From assembly GCF_050003625.1 (NCBI RefSeq), contig NC_134397.1:98750162-98814161 (forward strand): 64,000 nt of DNA. The letters run 5' to 3'. The notes under the pieces are model-generated. The model was not told where the DNA came from. It did not search any database and saw only the letters and a program-made list of their open reading frames with translations. Each line of letters begins with the position of its first letter. Positions within the stretch are counted from its first letter, which is position 1. Shown here piece by piece: positions 7,567 to 17,803 of the stretch. The stretch is from Haematobia irritans (taxonomy: Eukaryota; Arthropoda; Insecta; Diptera; Muscidae). The translations under genes and the position numbers were made by a program.

Positions 7567-10406
7567 CTAACCATTTTTATTTTGTTTCGCACTGATTCGT
7601 GAACTTTACCAAATGTGTTTGGTATGTCGTTACTGGTTTCTTCCATGGCGAGCTCATTGGGTGTAGCGCCAAATATCAAATCTCCGGGCAACTTCAATTC
7701 CGTTCCGAATAGGACCTTGGCCCGTGTTCGTGACGTAGAATCATGTATGGCTGATCTATACGACAGCAAAAACTTTGGTATATGATCGTCCCAGTCTCGT
7801 TGGCCGTTATCCACCACCTTTCGAAGATGTTCTTCCAGAGTGCGATTAAACCTTTCTACCATGCCATCAGACTGCGGATGCAATGGCGTAGTCCTTGATT
7901 TCTTGATACCAAGGGAGTCACACATCTCTTTGAATATGGCCGATTCAAAATTTCTTCCTTGGTCTGAGTGTATCTCGGTCGGTACACCGTAGCGACATAT
8001 CCAGTTCTTGTCGACTACATCTACAATCGTCTTCGCCTCTTGGTTAGGAATGGCATAAACTTCTGGCCACTTGCTGAAGTAGTCCATGACCACAAGGACA
8101 TATCGATTTCCAGAATCACTTACTGGGAAAGGCCCTGCAACGTCCATTGCTATTCTTTCAAAAGGCGCTCCTGGCCTATACTCTTGCATAAGACCTCTAC
8201 TTTTTCGTCTTGGCCCTTTCGCCTTTATGCACTTCTCACAATTTGCCACCCATTCAGCAATTGATTTCTGGCATCCAACCCAGTAGAATCGTTGCTTCAC
8301 TTTCTCGGCTGTTTTGGTTATTCCTAAGTGACCTCCACTAGGTCCATTGTGGAATTCCGTCAAAACATCCTTTACCTTGGAATCTGGCACGATTATCAAG
8401 TTGCGGCTATTCTTGCCATCTTCACTTTCCCACTTTCGTTGTAGGGTTCCGTTGACCAGACATAGACTGTCCCATTGAGCCCAGTATGATTTCATAAGTG
8501 GGCTTTCGGCTGCGATGTCTTTCTTACTGGGTTTCTTATCTTCTTCTTTCGCCGAAATAATTTTGCTCAAAATGAGATCTTTACGCTGTTCTGCTGGCCA
8601 GTCCACTCCAGATTCGACGTGCAACAGCCTGATATCCACGATTTCTTCCTTATGTTCAGCTTTCGAGCAGTGTTTGCACTCGACATTACAAGGTCGACGT
8701 GACAAGGCGTCCGCGTTGCCGTGTTTGCCACCTTTTCTATGTTCGATGCTGAAATCATAGCTTTGGAGTCTTTCTATCCAACGTGCCAGCTGAGCTTCCG
8801 GATTCTTGAATTGAAGCAACCATCGTAGAGCTGAATGGTCAGTTCTTAGCAAGAAATTCTGTCCATACAAGTATTTGTGGTAATGCTTCACGCTTTCTAT
8901 GACAGCAAGCAGCTCTCTTCTTGTTACGCAATAGTTCTTCTCGGGCTTGGATAACGTTCGGCTAAAATATCCGATGACCTTTTCTTTACCTTCAATCTGT
9001 TGAGATAGTACACCACCAATTTCGTACGCACTGGCATCTGTATCCAAAACAAATTTTTCGCCAGGAATTGGATACGCCAGAACAGGAGTTGAACATAAAA
9101 GTTCTTTTAGATGATGAAATGACTGTTCCTGTTCTTCACTCCACTGGAACTTCGTACCTTTTTGCGTTAATTTATGGAGGCTTGCGGCGATGCTGGCGAA
9201 GTTTGGTACGAAACGCCTGTAGTATGTGCATAAACCAAGGAAGCTGCGCAACTCGTGGAGATTCCGTGGACGTGGCCAATCTTTTACTGCTTGAATTTTG
9301 TCTTCATCGGTGGATATGCCCTCTGCTGTAACATGATGACCCAGGTACTTAACTTCTCGCTGGAAAAGCGAGCACTTCTTGGCGTTAAGTCGTAAGCCAG
9401 CGGCTGACAATTGCTGGATAACGTCTTTCAAGTTCTTAAGGTGCTCGTCAAATGTTTTGCCCATCACTATGATATCGTCGAGGTATATCAAGCAGGACTT
9501 CCAATGCAACCCCTTTAGCACCCGCTCCATCAATCGCTCGAACGTAGCCGGAGCATTGCAGAGCCCGAATGGCATTACATTGAATTGCCAAAGACCGCCA
9601 TTAACGCCAAAAGCTGTCTTTTCTTTGTCTTTCTCGGCGATCTCTACTTGCCAATATCCACTCTGCAAATCAAGCGTGGAAAACCATGTTGTTCCGGCTA
9701 GTGTGTCCAACGTGTCATCAATGCGTGGAAGCGGATAACTGTCCTTTTTGGTAACATCATTCAATTTTCTGTAGTCCACGCAAAATCGGGTACTTCCATC
9801 TTTCTTTTTGACCAGCACAACTGGCGAGCACCAAGGACTTGATGATGGTTCAATCACACCACTTTCCGCCATTTCCTTAACGAGCTTTTGAACCTCATCT
9901 CGTTTTGCTAGAGGGACACTTCGTGGTGCCTGTTTTATGGGTCTTTCTTCTGTGGTATTTATTTCATGCTTCACCACAGATGTTCTCCCTTGATTTTTCT
10001 TCTCAATGGCAAAGGCGGAGGCATTTTTCCATAACAATTTCTTGGCTTTATTTTTCTCGGACGGTGATAGATGACGTGTCCAAGTTTCGACATAACCTTC
10101 CAGTTGTTTCATCACTTCATTATGCTTCTTTGGAGATTTGCTTTCCAAGTTGACTATTGCTTCGGCAGGAGTACATTTGCCAATGTCCGAAAATTTTCCA
10201 ATTTGCTCTTGATGGTCAGATAAATTCAAAACTCGAACTGGTATAAGTCCCTCTTCATTTGTTGTTACCAGGGCATTTGCTATCAAGATGTTGTTGTTTT
10301 TATTTTCTGCTGGTTCAACAACCCACAATTTGCCGACTTCACAATCTTCATTCATAGAAACCCATATAATATAATTAATTAATATAATTAACGGATTTGT
10401 TTGCAA
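7567..10406 (-). pseudogene. pol: RT-RNase H-integrase part of the outer gypsy pol
   Basis: This long frame carries the main enzymatic part of the outer polyprotein. Counted from its first methionine, reverse transcriptase has YLDD at residues 308-311, RNase H has DTDAS near 455-459, the integrase zinc site uses H686, H693, C723 and C726, and the integrase catalytic residues are D755, D815 and E851 with D-35-E spacing. All are intact. The frame is broken at both ends. Upstream it is out of phase with the protease because of a deletion near 10380. Downstream it runs into the inner element at 7567 and stops a few codons inside that LTR. The biological N-terminus is therefore not the methionine at 10406. 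Confidence 0.9.
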
Positions 10407-10689
10407 TGGTTAACTTTACAGGAACCTTTCCATATACAGTTGCGGGTTCACCTGTAGCCGTGCGTAGTTTGACTCCAATTAGTGGTGTAACTTTTCCTCT
10501 TACTAAATCGGATCTAATAATAGATTTCGATGCCCCAGTATCCAACGTCAAAGTTCGCTTGTATCCATTAATACCACCCGCAATAGTCAAATTGTTATTT
10601 TTCTGTTGAACTATTGCTATAGAGATTGTGGGGCCATCACATGTGGGAGCCAGCTCTTGCCCCGCTGAACTAGCTCGATTTAGTTTAAA
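10375..10689 (-). pseudogene. pol: Retropepsin start of the outer gypsy pol, deleted in its second half
   Basis: The pol frame can be followed upstream without a stop to the frameshift heptamer at the gag end. It encodes a linker and then the protease N-terminal half, with the catalytic DTGAS and the flap region (GEPATVYGKV). The second half of a retropepsin, including the usual I-L-G-x-D-F segment, is absent. At about 10370-10395 the sequence becomes a short TAATTA-rich tract and the frame ends. The next recognisable pol sequence is in another frame. A deletion with frameshift is the simplest reading, so this copy would lack active protease even without the nested insertion. Confidence 0.75.
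10680..10689 (-). promoter_or_regulatory. Canonical -1 ribosomal frameshift heptamer at the gag stop
   Basis: Read on the minus strand in the gag frame, the last sense codons are ...T TTA AAC followed directly by the TAA stop (10680-10682). TTTAAAC at 10683-10689 is one of the strongest known X-XXY-YYZ slippery heptamers. The pol frame is exactly the -1 frame and is open from this point into the protease, so programmed -1 frameshifting is the likely way Pol is made. Confidence 0.85.
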
Positions 10690-12014
10690 TGTGAATCACT
10701 GGACTGTGGGTTCACCCACATATGGCTATTGTTTGGCGGTGAAGGCGATTTCGATCTTGATCGCTTACGACGTGCTTTACATTCACGAGCAAAATGTCCA
10801 GGCTTATCACAGTTATAGCACTTTATTCTGGATTTAGTTGTCTCCTGCTTCATTTCTTGCATTTCTTGCATTGCCTGCTTAACTGCTTCTTTCACTGAGT
10901 CAATCACGGAATTTGATTCATCTTGCTCGGTCTCCACTCTGCGTACCTTGTGAATTTGAGGTCGTGCCAACAATCTCGCAGTTTCTTGTGCAAGTGCAAA
11001 TGTTACTGTTTCTGCGAATGTAGCCTTTTGTGACGCATATGTCGCGCATTTTATATCAGGGTCTCTAATTCCATTCACAAAGGTCTCGATCTTGATGCGG
11101 TCCACAAGTGGATGACTTTCTCCTGGATATGTCAAAAGCATCAACCGCTCAACCTCTGTTGCAAAGTCTTGTAGAGTCTCATTTGACTTCTGGACTCTTC
11201 CTCTTAATTCCATTCTGAAGATGTCTTGCTTATGTTCTCCGCCGTACTTACGTTGAAGTGCCGCTATTACGTCATTATAATTATTTCTAGAGGCAGCGGG
11301 AATGCTTTGTATCACATCAGCGGCGTTGCCCTTTAATGCCAATAGAAGTTCAATTGCTTTGTCATTGTCGTTCCATAAATTTCTAGAAGCAACCATTTCA
11401 AATTGGAATTTGAATACATCAAATGAAGTTGAGCCATCGAAAACAGGAGGTTTGGTTTTCGAGCCCTCGATAACGCGCACTGGTCCACCTTTAATTTCCA
11501 GCTCTGACATTTTTCTTTCAATGTGTAGAAACTTCTCATCATGAACCATAATTTTCTCATCCACGGAAATAATCTTCTTATCCAGCTCCCCAATTTGGCT
11601 TTCGATATGGTCCACACGTTTTTCCATGCCTTTAGCAATTTGTTGAAGATTCTCATTTAGAATTCTAGAATTTTCGTCCATCTTTTTCGAATTTTCGTCG
11701 AATTTTTCTTCCAATTTTCTAGAATTCTCTTGCATTTTTAAAGAATTTTCTTCCATCATTTTGCTCAAAATATTGACCATCGATGTGTAATCAACAACAT
11801 TAGAAGCTACAGATGGAGTTTCCAAGGCGCTGGCTACTACTGATTCGTCAAGATCTTCCTTATAATCGGACTCATGTGTTTCGATATCAATACTGCGCCG
11901 CTCGAACTCTTCCAGTAGTCGCTTTTGTAATTGGGCCTTGTTTCCTGTAGTCGGCTGCTCCATTTTGCTCAATTCCTTCTTCAAGTCTTCCACTCGAAGC
12001 TGATTAAACTTCAT
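10680..12014 (-). CDS. gag: Gag of the outer gypsy element with SAP-like and zinc-knuckle domains
   Basis: The protein is 444 residues from the ATG at 12012-12014. I chose this start because the frame further upstream runs through the primer-binding site and LTR. The first 40 residues form a SAP-type helix pair (LRVEDLKKELSKM...KAQLQKRLL). Residues of about 75-190 are strongly charged and heptad-like, suggesting a coiled coil. A retrotransposon gag capsid core follows, and a CCHC knuckle (CYNCDKPGHFAREC) lies near residues 399-412 before a basic-serine tail. The protein should assemble the cytoplasmic particle and bind the genomic RNA. The last codons form the frameshift site for pol. Confidence 0.9.
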   Translation of the reverse strand: MKFNQLRVEDLKKELSKMEQPTTGNKAQLQKRLLEEFERRSIDIETHESDYKEDLDESVVASALETPSVASNVVDYTSMVNILSKMMEENSLKMQENSRKLEEKFDENSKKMDENSRILNENLQQIAKGMEKRVDHIESQIGELDKKIISVDEKIMVHDEKFLHIERKMSELEIKGGPVRVIEGSKTKPPVFDGSTSFDVFKFQFEMVASRNLWNDNDKAIELLLALKGNAADVIQSIPAASRNNYNDVIAALQRKYGGEHKQDIFRMELRGRVQKSNETLQDFATEVERLMLLTYPGESHPLVDRIKIETFVNGIRDPDIKCATYASQKATFAETVTFALAQETARLLARPQIHKVRRVETEQDESNSVIDSVKEAVKQAMQEMQEMKQETTKSRIKCYNCDKPGHFARECKARRKRSRSKSPSPPNNSHMWVNPQSSDSHLN

Positions 12015-12037
12015 TGTAGATTTTTTTCCCGTTATTT

Positions 12038-12051
12038 CACTTCCGACACCA
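12038..12051 (-). promoter_or_regulatory. Primer-binding site of the outer gypsy element
   Basis: On the minus strand TGGTGTCGGAAGTG lies two bases inside the 5' LTR. The TGGTGTC start resembles primer-binding sites for a leucine tRNA, but the match is from memory and unverified. Confidence 0.6.
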
Positions 12052-12053
12052 AT

Positions 12054-12648
12054 TGTTACGTTTTTATATTGAGGCGTGTTTAATAACCCGATAATTAAAA
12101 CACAGTCCTTTTCAAATAACGACAATCTACAATTTATTAGTTTAACTGATGGCTTCACTTATTTGCTCTACGATGTGTACTGTATAAACTTTAGCTTACG
12201 ACTGACTTGACTGCTCCCTCCGCCAAGGGCTTATATTCCGTGATTTGACGATTTCGAAAATTCTGGATAGTCTGGCCTACAACCATCTAGAACTATCTTG
12301 TACAATTTATCTAACACCACATATTCAACTGGTTATCTTCATTGCCTACAGCCATCTGGAATATTCTATCGGCGTTACTTTACAGGTGATATGGCACACA
12401 TACTTTTAGGCTTATGCTAATAATCTAGTGCATTCTACTAGATTAGGTAGATGTCGTGCAGGCATAAAACAAAAGGCGTTACTTTTACAATGAACGATTG
12501 GAAACACAAAAGATGTTTAAGAAAGTACTAGAAAATAAAGAAATGACTCTAACAAGTTATGACGTAATTTTATCGTTACAATTTGAAATTTAAATTAACG
12601 TAAACTAATTTAAATAAACCTAAATCAAGAAATATCACATTCGTAACA
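12054..12648 (-). repeat. 5' LTR of the outer gypsy element
   Basis: 595 bp, nearly identical to 2198-2792. The TATA region differs: TATATA in the other LTR corresponds to AATATA here, on the minus strand near 12230-12240. This is the promoter LTR, so the change may weaken transcription. ATAT follows at 12649-12652. Confidence 0.93.
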
Positions 12649-12775
12649 ATATTAAGGAAAAAGTTTATAATCTTGTATCGTTTTTGAATTAAATTTCCCT
12701 CTTGTGATTAATTTTATTTGGAATTATTTTATAATTAATTTAATTTCTTGCACAGTTGGTGCAAGGGGGGCGGTA
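12649..12775 (+). other. Resumed BEL 3' untranslated stretch with polypurine tract
   Basis: After the ATAT duplication the BEL sequence continues without an ORF and ends in GCAAGGGGGGCGGTA, a clear polypurine tract directly against the LTR start at 12776. Confidence 0.75.
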
Positions 12776-13419
12776 TGTTCACGCACGAATAAGTGTGAAC
12801 GCCTTTTCGTTATGCGACACCAAATATTGCCTTTAATGGGCATCCCTAATTGCGTGAACGTTTCGTCCTCCACACCATTGTTTGCCGCCGTTGTGTGATC
12901 CGAAGGGATCACTGTAGTCTAAAGAGAAGAGGAGATGAGAGAAAGAATAATAGAAGCGGTAGTTAAGAACAAATTATCATAGAGCGCGAAGCTCAACCAT
13001 CGTCAGTGTACGAAAAGTAAAACCAATCAGTGAAAGTTTGTAAATAATTAAACAGAATAGTTCTAATAAGAAATCGGCAACGACGGCAAACATTAAGTGA
13101 CAGATATAATTAGTGTTGGATAAGTCATCAATATAAGTGTGAAAGTATCACAAATAAACAAATTGAATTGCTACAATTGAAACACCAAAGATTCTTTTTC
13201 TTGTAAGCTTGGCAAGGCAATTGATATTATCTGCCCCGGGGGGCATTTGCGGTATATGTGGCTCAAAAAACTATCACATCAGTAGTGATCTGCCCCTTCG
13301 AGAGTGAGTTAATTTTTTGCCCATTACAAATAGTGTTACACCAGAGGAAAGTAAAACCCATTCGGGCATCTCCAAGTGTTGTTTGACTAAGGCCGGAGAG
13401 TTGGGATTAGGCCCCAACA
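12776..13419 (+). repeat. 3' LTR of the BEL/Pao element
   Basis: It begins TGTTCACGC right after a polypurine tract and ends CCCCAACA, 644 bp. TGTTCACG...GTGTGAACG near the start forms a hairpin that is common in BEL LTRs. The following GTTAT (13420-13424) would be the 5-bp target duplication, but the left end is outside the window and cannot be compared. Confidence 0.75.
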
Positions 13420-13445
13420 GTTATTCTGATAGTATTATTTCACTA

Positions 13446-14475
13446 AACTGAAAAAACAGTGAACCCTTTTCCATTGCAAAATGAACTAAACTGTAGTAAT
13501 ATTGACCATGATTTAGCCCTTAAGATTTTTTTCAACTTGTCTAGTTTATAATTCTCTTAAATTTTAGTTCATCTATAACATTGTAGTTTAGTTCATTTTT
13601 ACAACACCATAAGATTTATATACCCCTACCAAGTTAAAAAGTCAGTATTATTTTGGTTTAGTTGCTTATTTTGTGGGAAACCCGATAATAAAAATTGGTT
13701 AACAGTCTCTTTTGACTAAACTATTATTAAATCAATCATTCCACAGTACAGAAAAATTAAATAATTAAAGGAACAACAAACTGTTTTACTATTATGAAAA
13801 TTTTCATACATTAAAATTAAACTTTCTTTAAGCAAAAGTACTTTATTATAAAAACTTATGATGAAAGTTCTTAATACAATGTTTTTTGTGAATAAAAATT
13901 ATGACCCCGTGGAACAGAGAGTAGTTCATTTGAACCCGCTGTTTGGATATTTTGACTTATCCTTTTTTATTCATCGTAGGAATTTTTTTCACATATCTTG
14001 CTGGTAAAAAATGGAAACAATAATGAAAATTGTTAAAAATTAACACCATGTAATGAAATATAATTTTTAATTCTTCATTTTAGCTTGTAACTTACCATAT
14101 TTGGGGCATTTTATCAAATGGTGTAAGGAATTCAACTTTCCTTTGGAAAACGTATCTCATAAAATATGTACCTGAAACAATTAGAGAAATAATGAAGTAT
14201 TCTAAATAAACTCATAAAACTGTGTTTTTATCGTTGTGAAGGATATAATAAAATAAATATTCTAGTTGAAAGAAATCCAAAGTTTTAATATAAAACTTAC
14301 CAATTCTCTATTAAATTGTACGCTGAGGGGAAATATAAAAAGTTGTCCAAATTTATTTGGGTTACTCTGAAATTAAATATTTATTTTTTACATTAAATAA
14401 AATTATTAAATAGGTTTTCAAAAAATCTAATGAAAAAAACAATAATATGCATAAAAAACCAAATATTCTTGATAA
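13446..14475. repeat. Diverged duplicated block, copy 1
   Basis: From ACTGAAAAAACAGTGAACCC through the TTATTTTTTACATTAAATAAA stretch this block aligns with 15137-16140 with scattered substitutions and small indels. No protein-coding gene is visible. Both copies contain the splice-signal cassettes described at 14090-17930. A piggyBac-like MITE follows immediately in this copy only. Confidence 0.75.
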
Positions 14476-14755
14476 CCCTAAACAGTCATCATTCGTCAAA
14501 ATGACGACACGTAATTTAATTTTCGATGTAAAATGCATTTTAGTCTATTGGGAAATGGTAAATTTAAGTTATACTAATTCGACCGTTTTATGAATTTTTG
14601 TTTTATACTACGTAAAACCAAATTGAATAAGAAAAAAATTCAAGTTTGGTTCACTTTTTTGCTCACGATGAAAATTATAGCGTCTTGAAATCAGCCGTAG
14701 TCAAAATGACGAAGGATGACGTTAATGTACAAAAAATATGTATGATTGTCCAGGG
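14476..14755. mobile_element. piggyBac-like MITE, copy 1
   Basis: The ends are CCCTAAACAGTCATC... and ...GATTGTCCAGGG, forming terminal inverted repeats. TTAA follows on the right (14756-14759) while the left flank is ATAA, a probable mutation. It shares subterminal sequence (GTCAAAATGACGAAGGATGAC) with the copy at 28053-28279. The CCCT termini and TTAA target fit piggyBac-type MITEs. There is no coding capacity. Confidence 0.7.
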
Positions 14756-15136
14756 TTAAAAGAAAGTTAAAGAATCCTTACCAATTCACTATTAAATTAC
14801 GGGCAAAGGAGTAAATTTGTCCACATTTTTAAGGGGTTATTCTGAAATTAAATATTTGTTTTTACATTAAAAATATTACATTGGTTTCCAAAAAATTTGA
14901 ATTAAGAAATACTAAAATACGGTATTAAAAACATGTAATTTTGATGATAAAAAGGTCACAAAAACGTAAATATTCTAGTTGAAATAAAGCCAATTTCTAA
15001 AAGAAAACTTACCTATTCTCTATTTTTTAAATTTATTCGAATCCATCTGGAGTTGCTCTGAAATTAAATGTTGTTTTTAAAACAAAGAAAAACATTAAAC
15101 TGGTTTCCAAAAAAATTAATTAACAAATAATAATAT

Positions 15137-16140
15137 ACACTGAAAAAACAGTGAACCCTTTTCCATTGCAAAATGAACTAAACTGTAGTAATATTGACCA
15201 TGATTTAGCCCTTAAGATTTTTTTCAACTTGTCTAGTTTATAATTCTCTTAAATTTTGGTTCATCTTTAACATTGTATTTTAGTTCATTTTTACAACACC
15301 ATAAGATTTATATAACCCTACCAAGTTAAAAAGTCAGTAATATATTGGTTTACTTGCTTATTTTTTGGGAAACCTGATAATAAAAATTGGTAGACAGTCT
15401 CTTTAAAATGTCGACAACTAAACTATTTTTAAATCAAGTATTCCACAGTACAGATAAATTAAGTAATTAAAGGAACAACAAACCGTTTTACTATTATGAA
15501 AATGTTCATACAATAAAATTAAACTTTCTTTGAGCAAAAGTACTTTATAATAACAACTTATGATGAAAGTTCTTAATACAAATTTTTTGTGAATAAAAAT
15601 TATGACCACGTGGAACAAGAAAGTAGTTTATTTTAACTCGCTTTTTGGACATTTTGACTTTTCCTTAGTTTTTTATTCTTCGTATATTTTTCACATATCT
15701 TGCTGAAAAATGGAAGGAATAATGAAAATTTTTAAAAATTAACATGTAATAAAATATAATTTTTTAGCTCTTTAAATTAACTTGTAACTTACCATATTTG
15801 GGGGCATTTTATTAAATGGTGTAAGGAATTCAACTTTTCTTAGATAAACGTACCTCATAAAGTTTGTACCTGAAACAATTAGAGAAATAATGAATTAAGT
15901 AATATATTAACTCATAAAATTGTGTTGTTATCGATGTGAAGGACATAATACAATAAATATTCTTGTTAAACGAAAGCCAACGTTTTAATATAAAACTTAC
16001 CAATTCTTTATTACATTGTACGCTGAGGTTAAAAAGTTATCGAAATTCATTTGGGGTTACTCTGAAATTAAATATTTATTTTTTACATTAAATAAAAAAC
16101 ATTAAATTGGTTTCCAAAAATCTAATTAAAGAAATAATAA
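15137..16140. repeat. Diverged duplicated block, copy 2
   Basis: This aligns with 13446-14475 at an offset of about 1,690-1,700 bp. It lacks the piggyBac-like MITE that ends copy 1, so the MITE inserted after the duplication. The 66-residue minus-strand frame at 15418-15618 is not conserved in copy 1 and is not a gene. Confidence 0.7.
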
Positions 16141-16498
16141 AAAAAGTAAAAAAAGTAAATAATCTGGTTAAAAGAATGTTAAAGAAAGCTTACCAATTCA
16201 TAAAAATGTTGGTATTCTGAAATTAAATATTTGTTTTTTACATTAAAAATATTAAAGTGGTTTCCAAAAATATTTGATTAAAGTAATACTAAAATAAGGT
16301 CATAAAAACGTAAATATTCTAGTGAAAAGAAAGCCAATTTTACCACTTCTCTATTAAATTATACGTTGAGGAGAAATATAAAAATTTGCCCGAATCCATC
16401 TGGGGTTGCTCTTAAATTAAATATTTCTTTACAACAATGAAAAACATGAAACTGGTTAAAAAATATTAATAATAATAATAATTAGCAAATAATAATAT

Positions 16499-17803
16499 AC
16501 ATAAAGAATATTATTTTTTAAAAGAAAACCACATTGAAAAAAGAACACTTGCCTATTTATGATTAAACTATACGCTGAGGTGTAACAAACAATTTTCCAA
16601 ATTCATCTGGAGTTACTCTGAAATTGAATATTTATTTTTTACATTGAATAATAAAAATTAAATTAGATAAAACAATTTCAATATACTTTCCATTTCAGCA
16701 TTTTTTCCTAAATATTGAACATTCTTAATAACTTTTTTCTAAGCTACCGATCTTCACTTCGCCATTGTACACCTCACCGCTAAAATATTAATAACTTTCA
16801 TTTAAAAGTTTTAATAAACAAACACAAATATATGTCTCAAAAAACCAAAATATTCCACTCCTTTATATTCCCTTGTTACATACTTGCTAAAAAGGTGCAA
16901 CAGCCCACGCTAACGCCAACTATACAACTGAAGCATGCCAAACAAAACCAAAACATTTCTACAACAACAAAAACACATGTGCCTTCATTGAAAAGAACAC
17001 CTTATCCAGACAAATAAACCATTCGCGCATAATAAACACACACACACAAACCACTGAAAGAACAAAAATAAAAACAACCCCACGCTCAGATTTACACAAC
17101 ATCCCCATCACTCGCTACCATTTCTCATTATTGCATTGCATGCTCTCACTCTCAAAAATTTTCAAGTAACATCATCTTTACATTAAACATATTCCACTTT
17201 GACGAGAAAGATCTCTGTACTATGCATTAGTTCATCGCATCTGTCCCCAATTTACTCTAAAAACAATACTCTTAAATGCATATCAGTATAAGAACGATGA
17301 CACGTTTAACTTAAAATTAGCAAAAACTTCATGAAATGATATCTACCCATTTTTGACGAAAATTTCTATAAATTTAATTACATGTGAACTAAAAATATTT
17401 CATTGAGAAATGTTGTACCAACTATTATTAACAATAGGAATTGCCAGTAAGAAATTGCTACCCGCTTTCAAGTTTAATTTTCGTAAAAAAATATTTTCTC
17501 ATACAAAAACACTTTATAGTAAATTACACTTATTATTTAGAAAGTATTTTACATTTCATAAGTAGTTTTATAGTATGACGAAAGAATTTTTAATTACCGG
17601 TTAAGAAAATTTTTAAGGAAATTTCCATCGTATTTTGTAGGCTATGAACTAAACGATTGCTACTTAAAATTTGTAAAATTTCCTTTCGAGCAGTTAATTT
17701 TCGTTAAAGATACGAAAAATGAACTAAAATTCTGGAAAATTCTTGTAATAAATTATTGTAAAAATCTTCTTAAATTTACGAGACACTTTTTTTTCTGTGT
17801 ACA
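16499..17803. repeat. Diverged tandem repeat, copy 1
   Basis: From AAAGAATATTATTTTTTAAAAGAAA to the ACGAGACACTTTTTTTTCTGTGTA end, the block is repeated at 17804-19640 and again at 21239-22131. It is noncoding and contains a CACACA-rich patch near 17035. The right edge carries the TIR-like end GTGTCTCGTAAATTTAAG (read in reverse), also present at 43671, so a MITE is embedded at the edge. This copy has an empty TA site at the position where copy 2 holds a MITE. Confidence 0.7.

Larger units (their letters stand above)
2198..12648 (-). mobile_element. Outer Ty3/gypsy retrotransposon (412/Osvaldo-like pol), itself interrupted
   Basis: The element is bounded by 595-bp LTRs with TGTTACG...CGTAACA ends and a 4-bp duplication ATAT at 2194-2197 and 12649-12652. 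On the minus strand it reads LTR, primer-binding site, gag, -1 frameshift site, protease/RT/RNase H/integrase, purine tract, LTR. I see about five substitutions between the two LTRs, so insertion was fairly recent. A second gypsy element (3089-7566) splits the integrase tail and a deletion removes part of the protease, so it cannot now be autonomous. A solo LTR of the same family is at 36374-36954. Confidence 0.92.
837..13419 (+). mobile_element. BEL/Pao LTR retrotransposon, 3' portion, interrupted by nested gypsy elements
   Basis: On the plus strand the order is integrase C-terminal domain (837-1166), an extra zinc-knuckle/protease-like ORF (1261-2006), an untranslated stretch (2007-2197), a foreign gypsy insertion (2198-12648), the resumed untranslated stretch with a purine tract (12649-12775) and a 644-bp 3' LTR (12776-13419). 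The ATAT flanking the gypsy element on both sides shows that the BEL sequence was continuous before insertion. The 5' LTR, gag and most of pol lie outside the window or are deleted. Assigning the LTR to this element rests on the adjacent polypurine tract and order. Confidence 0.75.
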
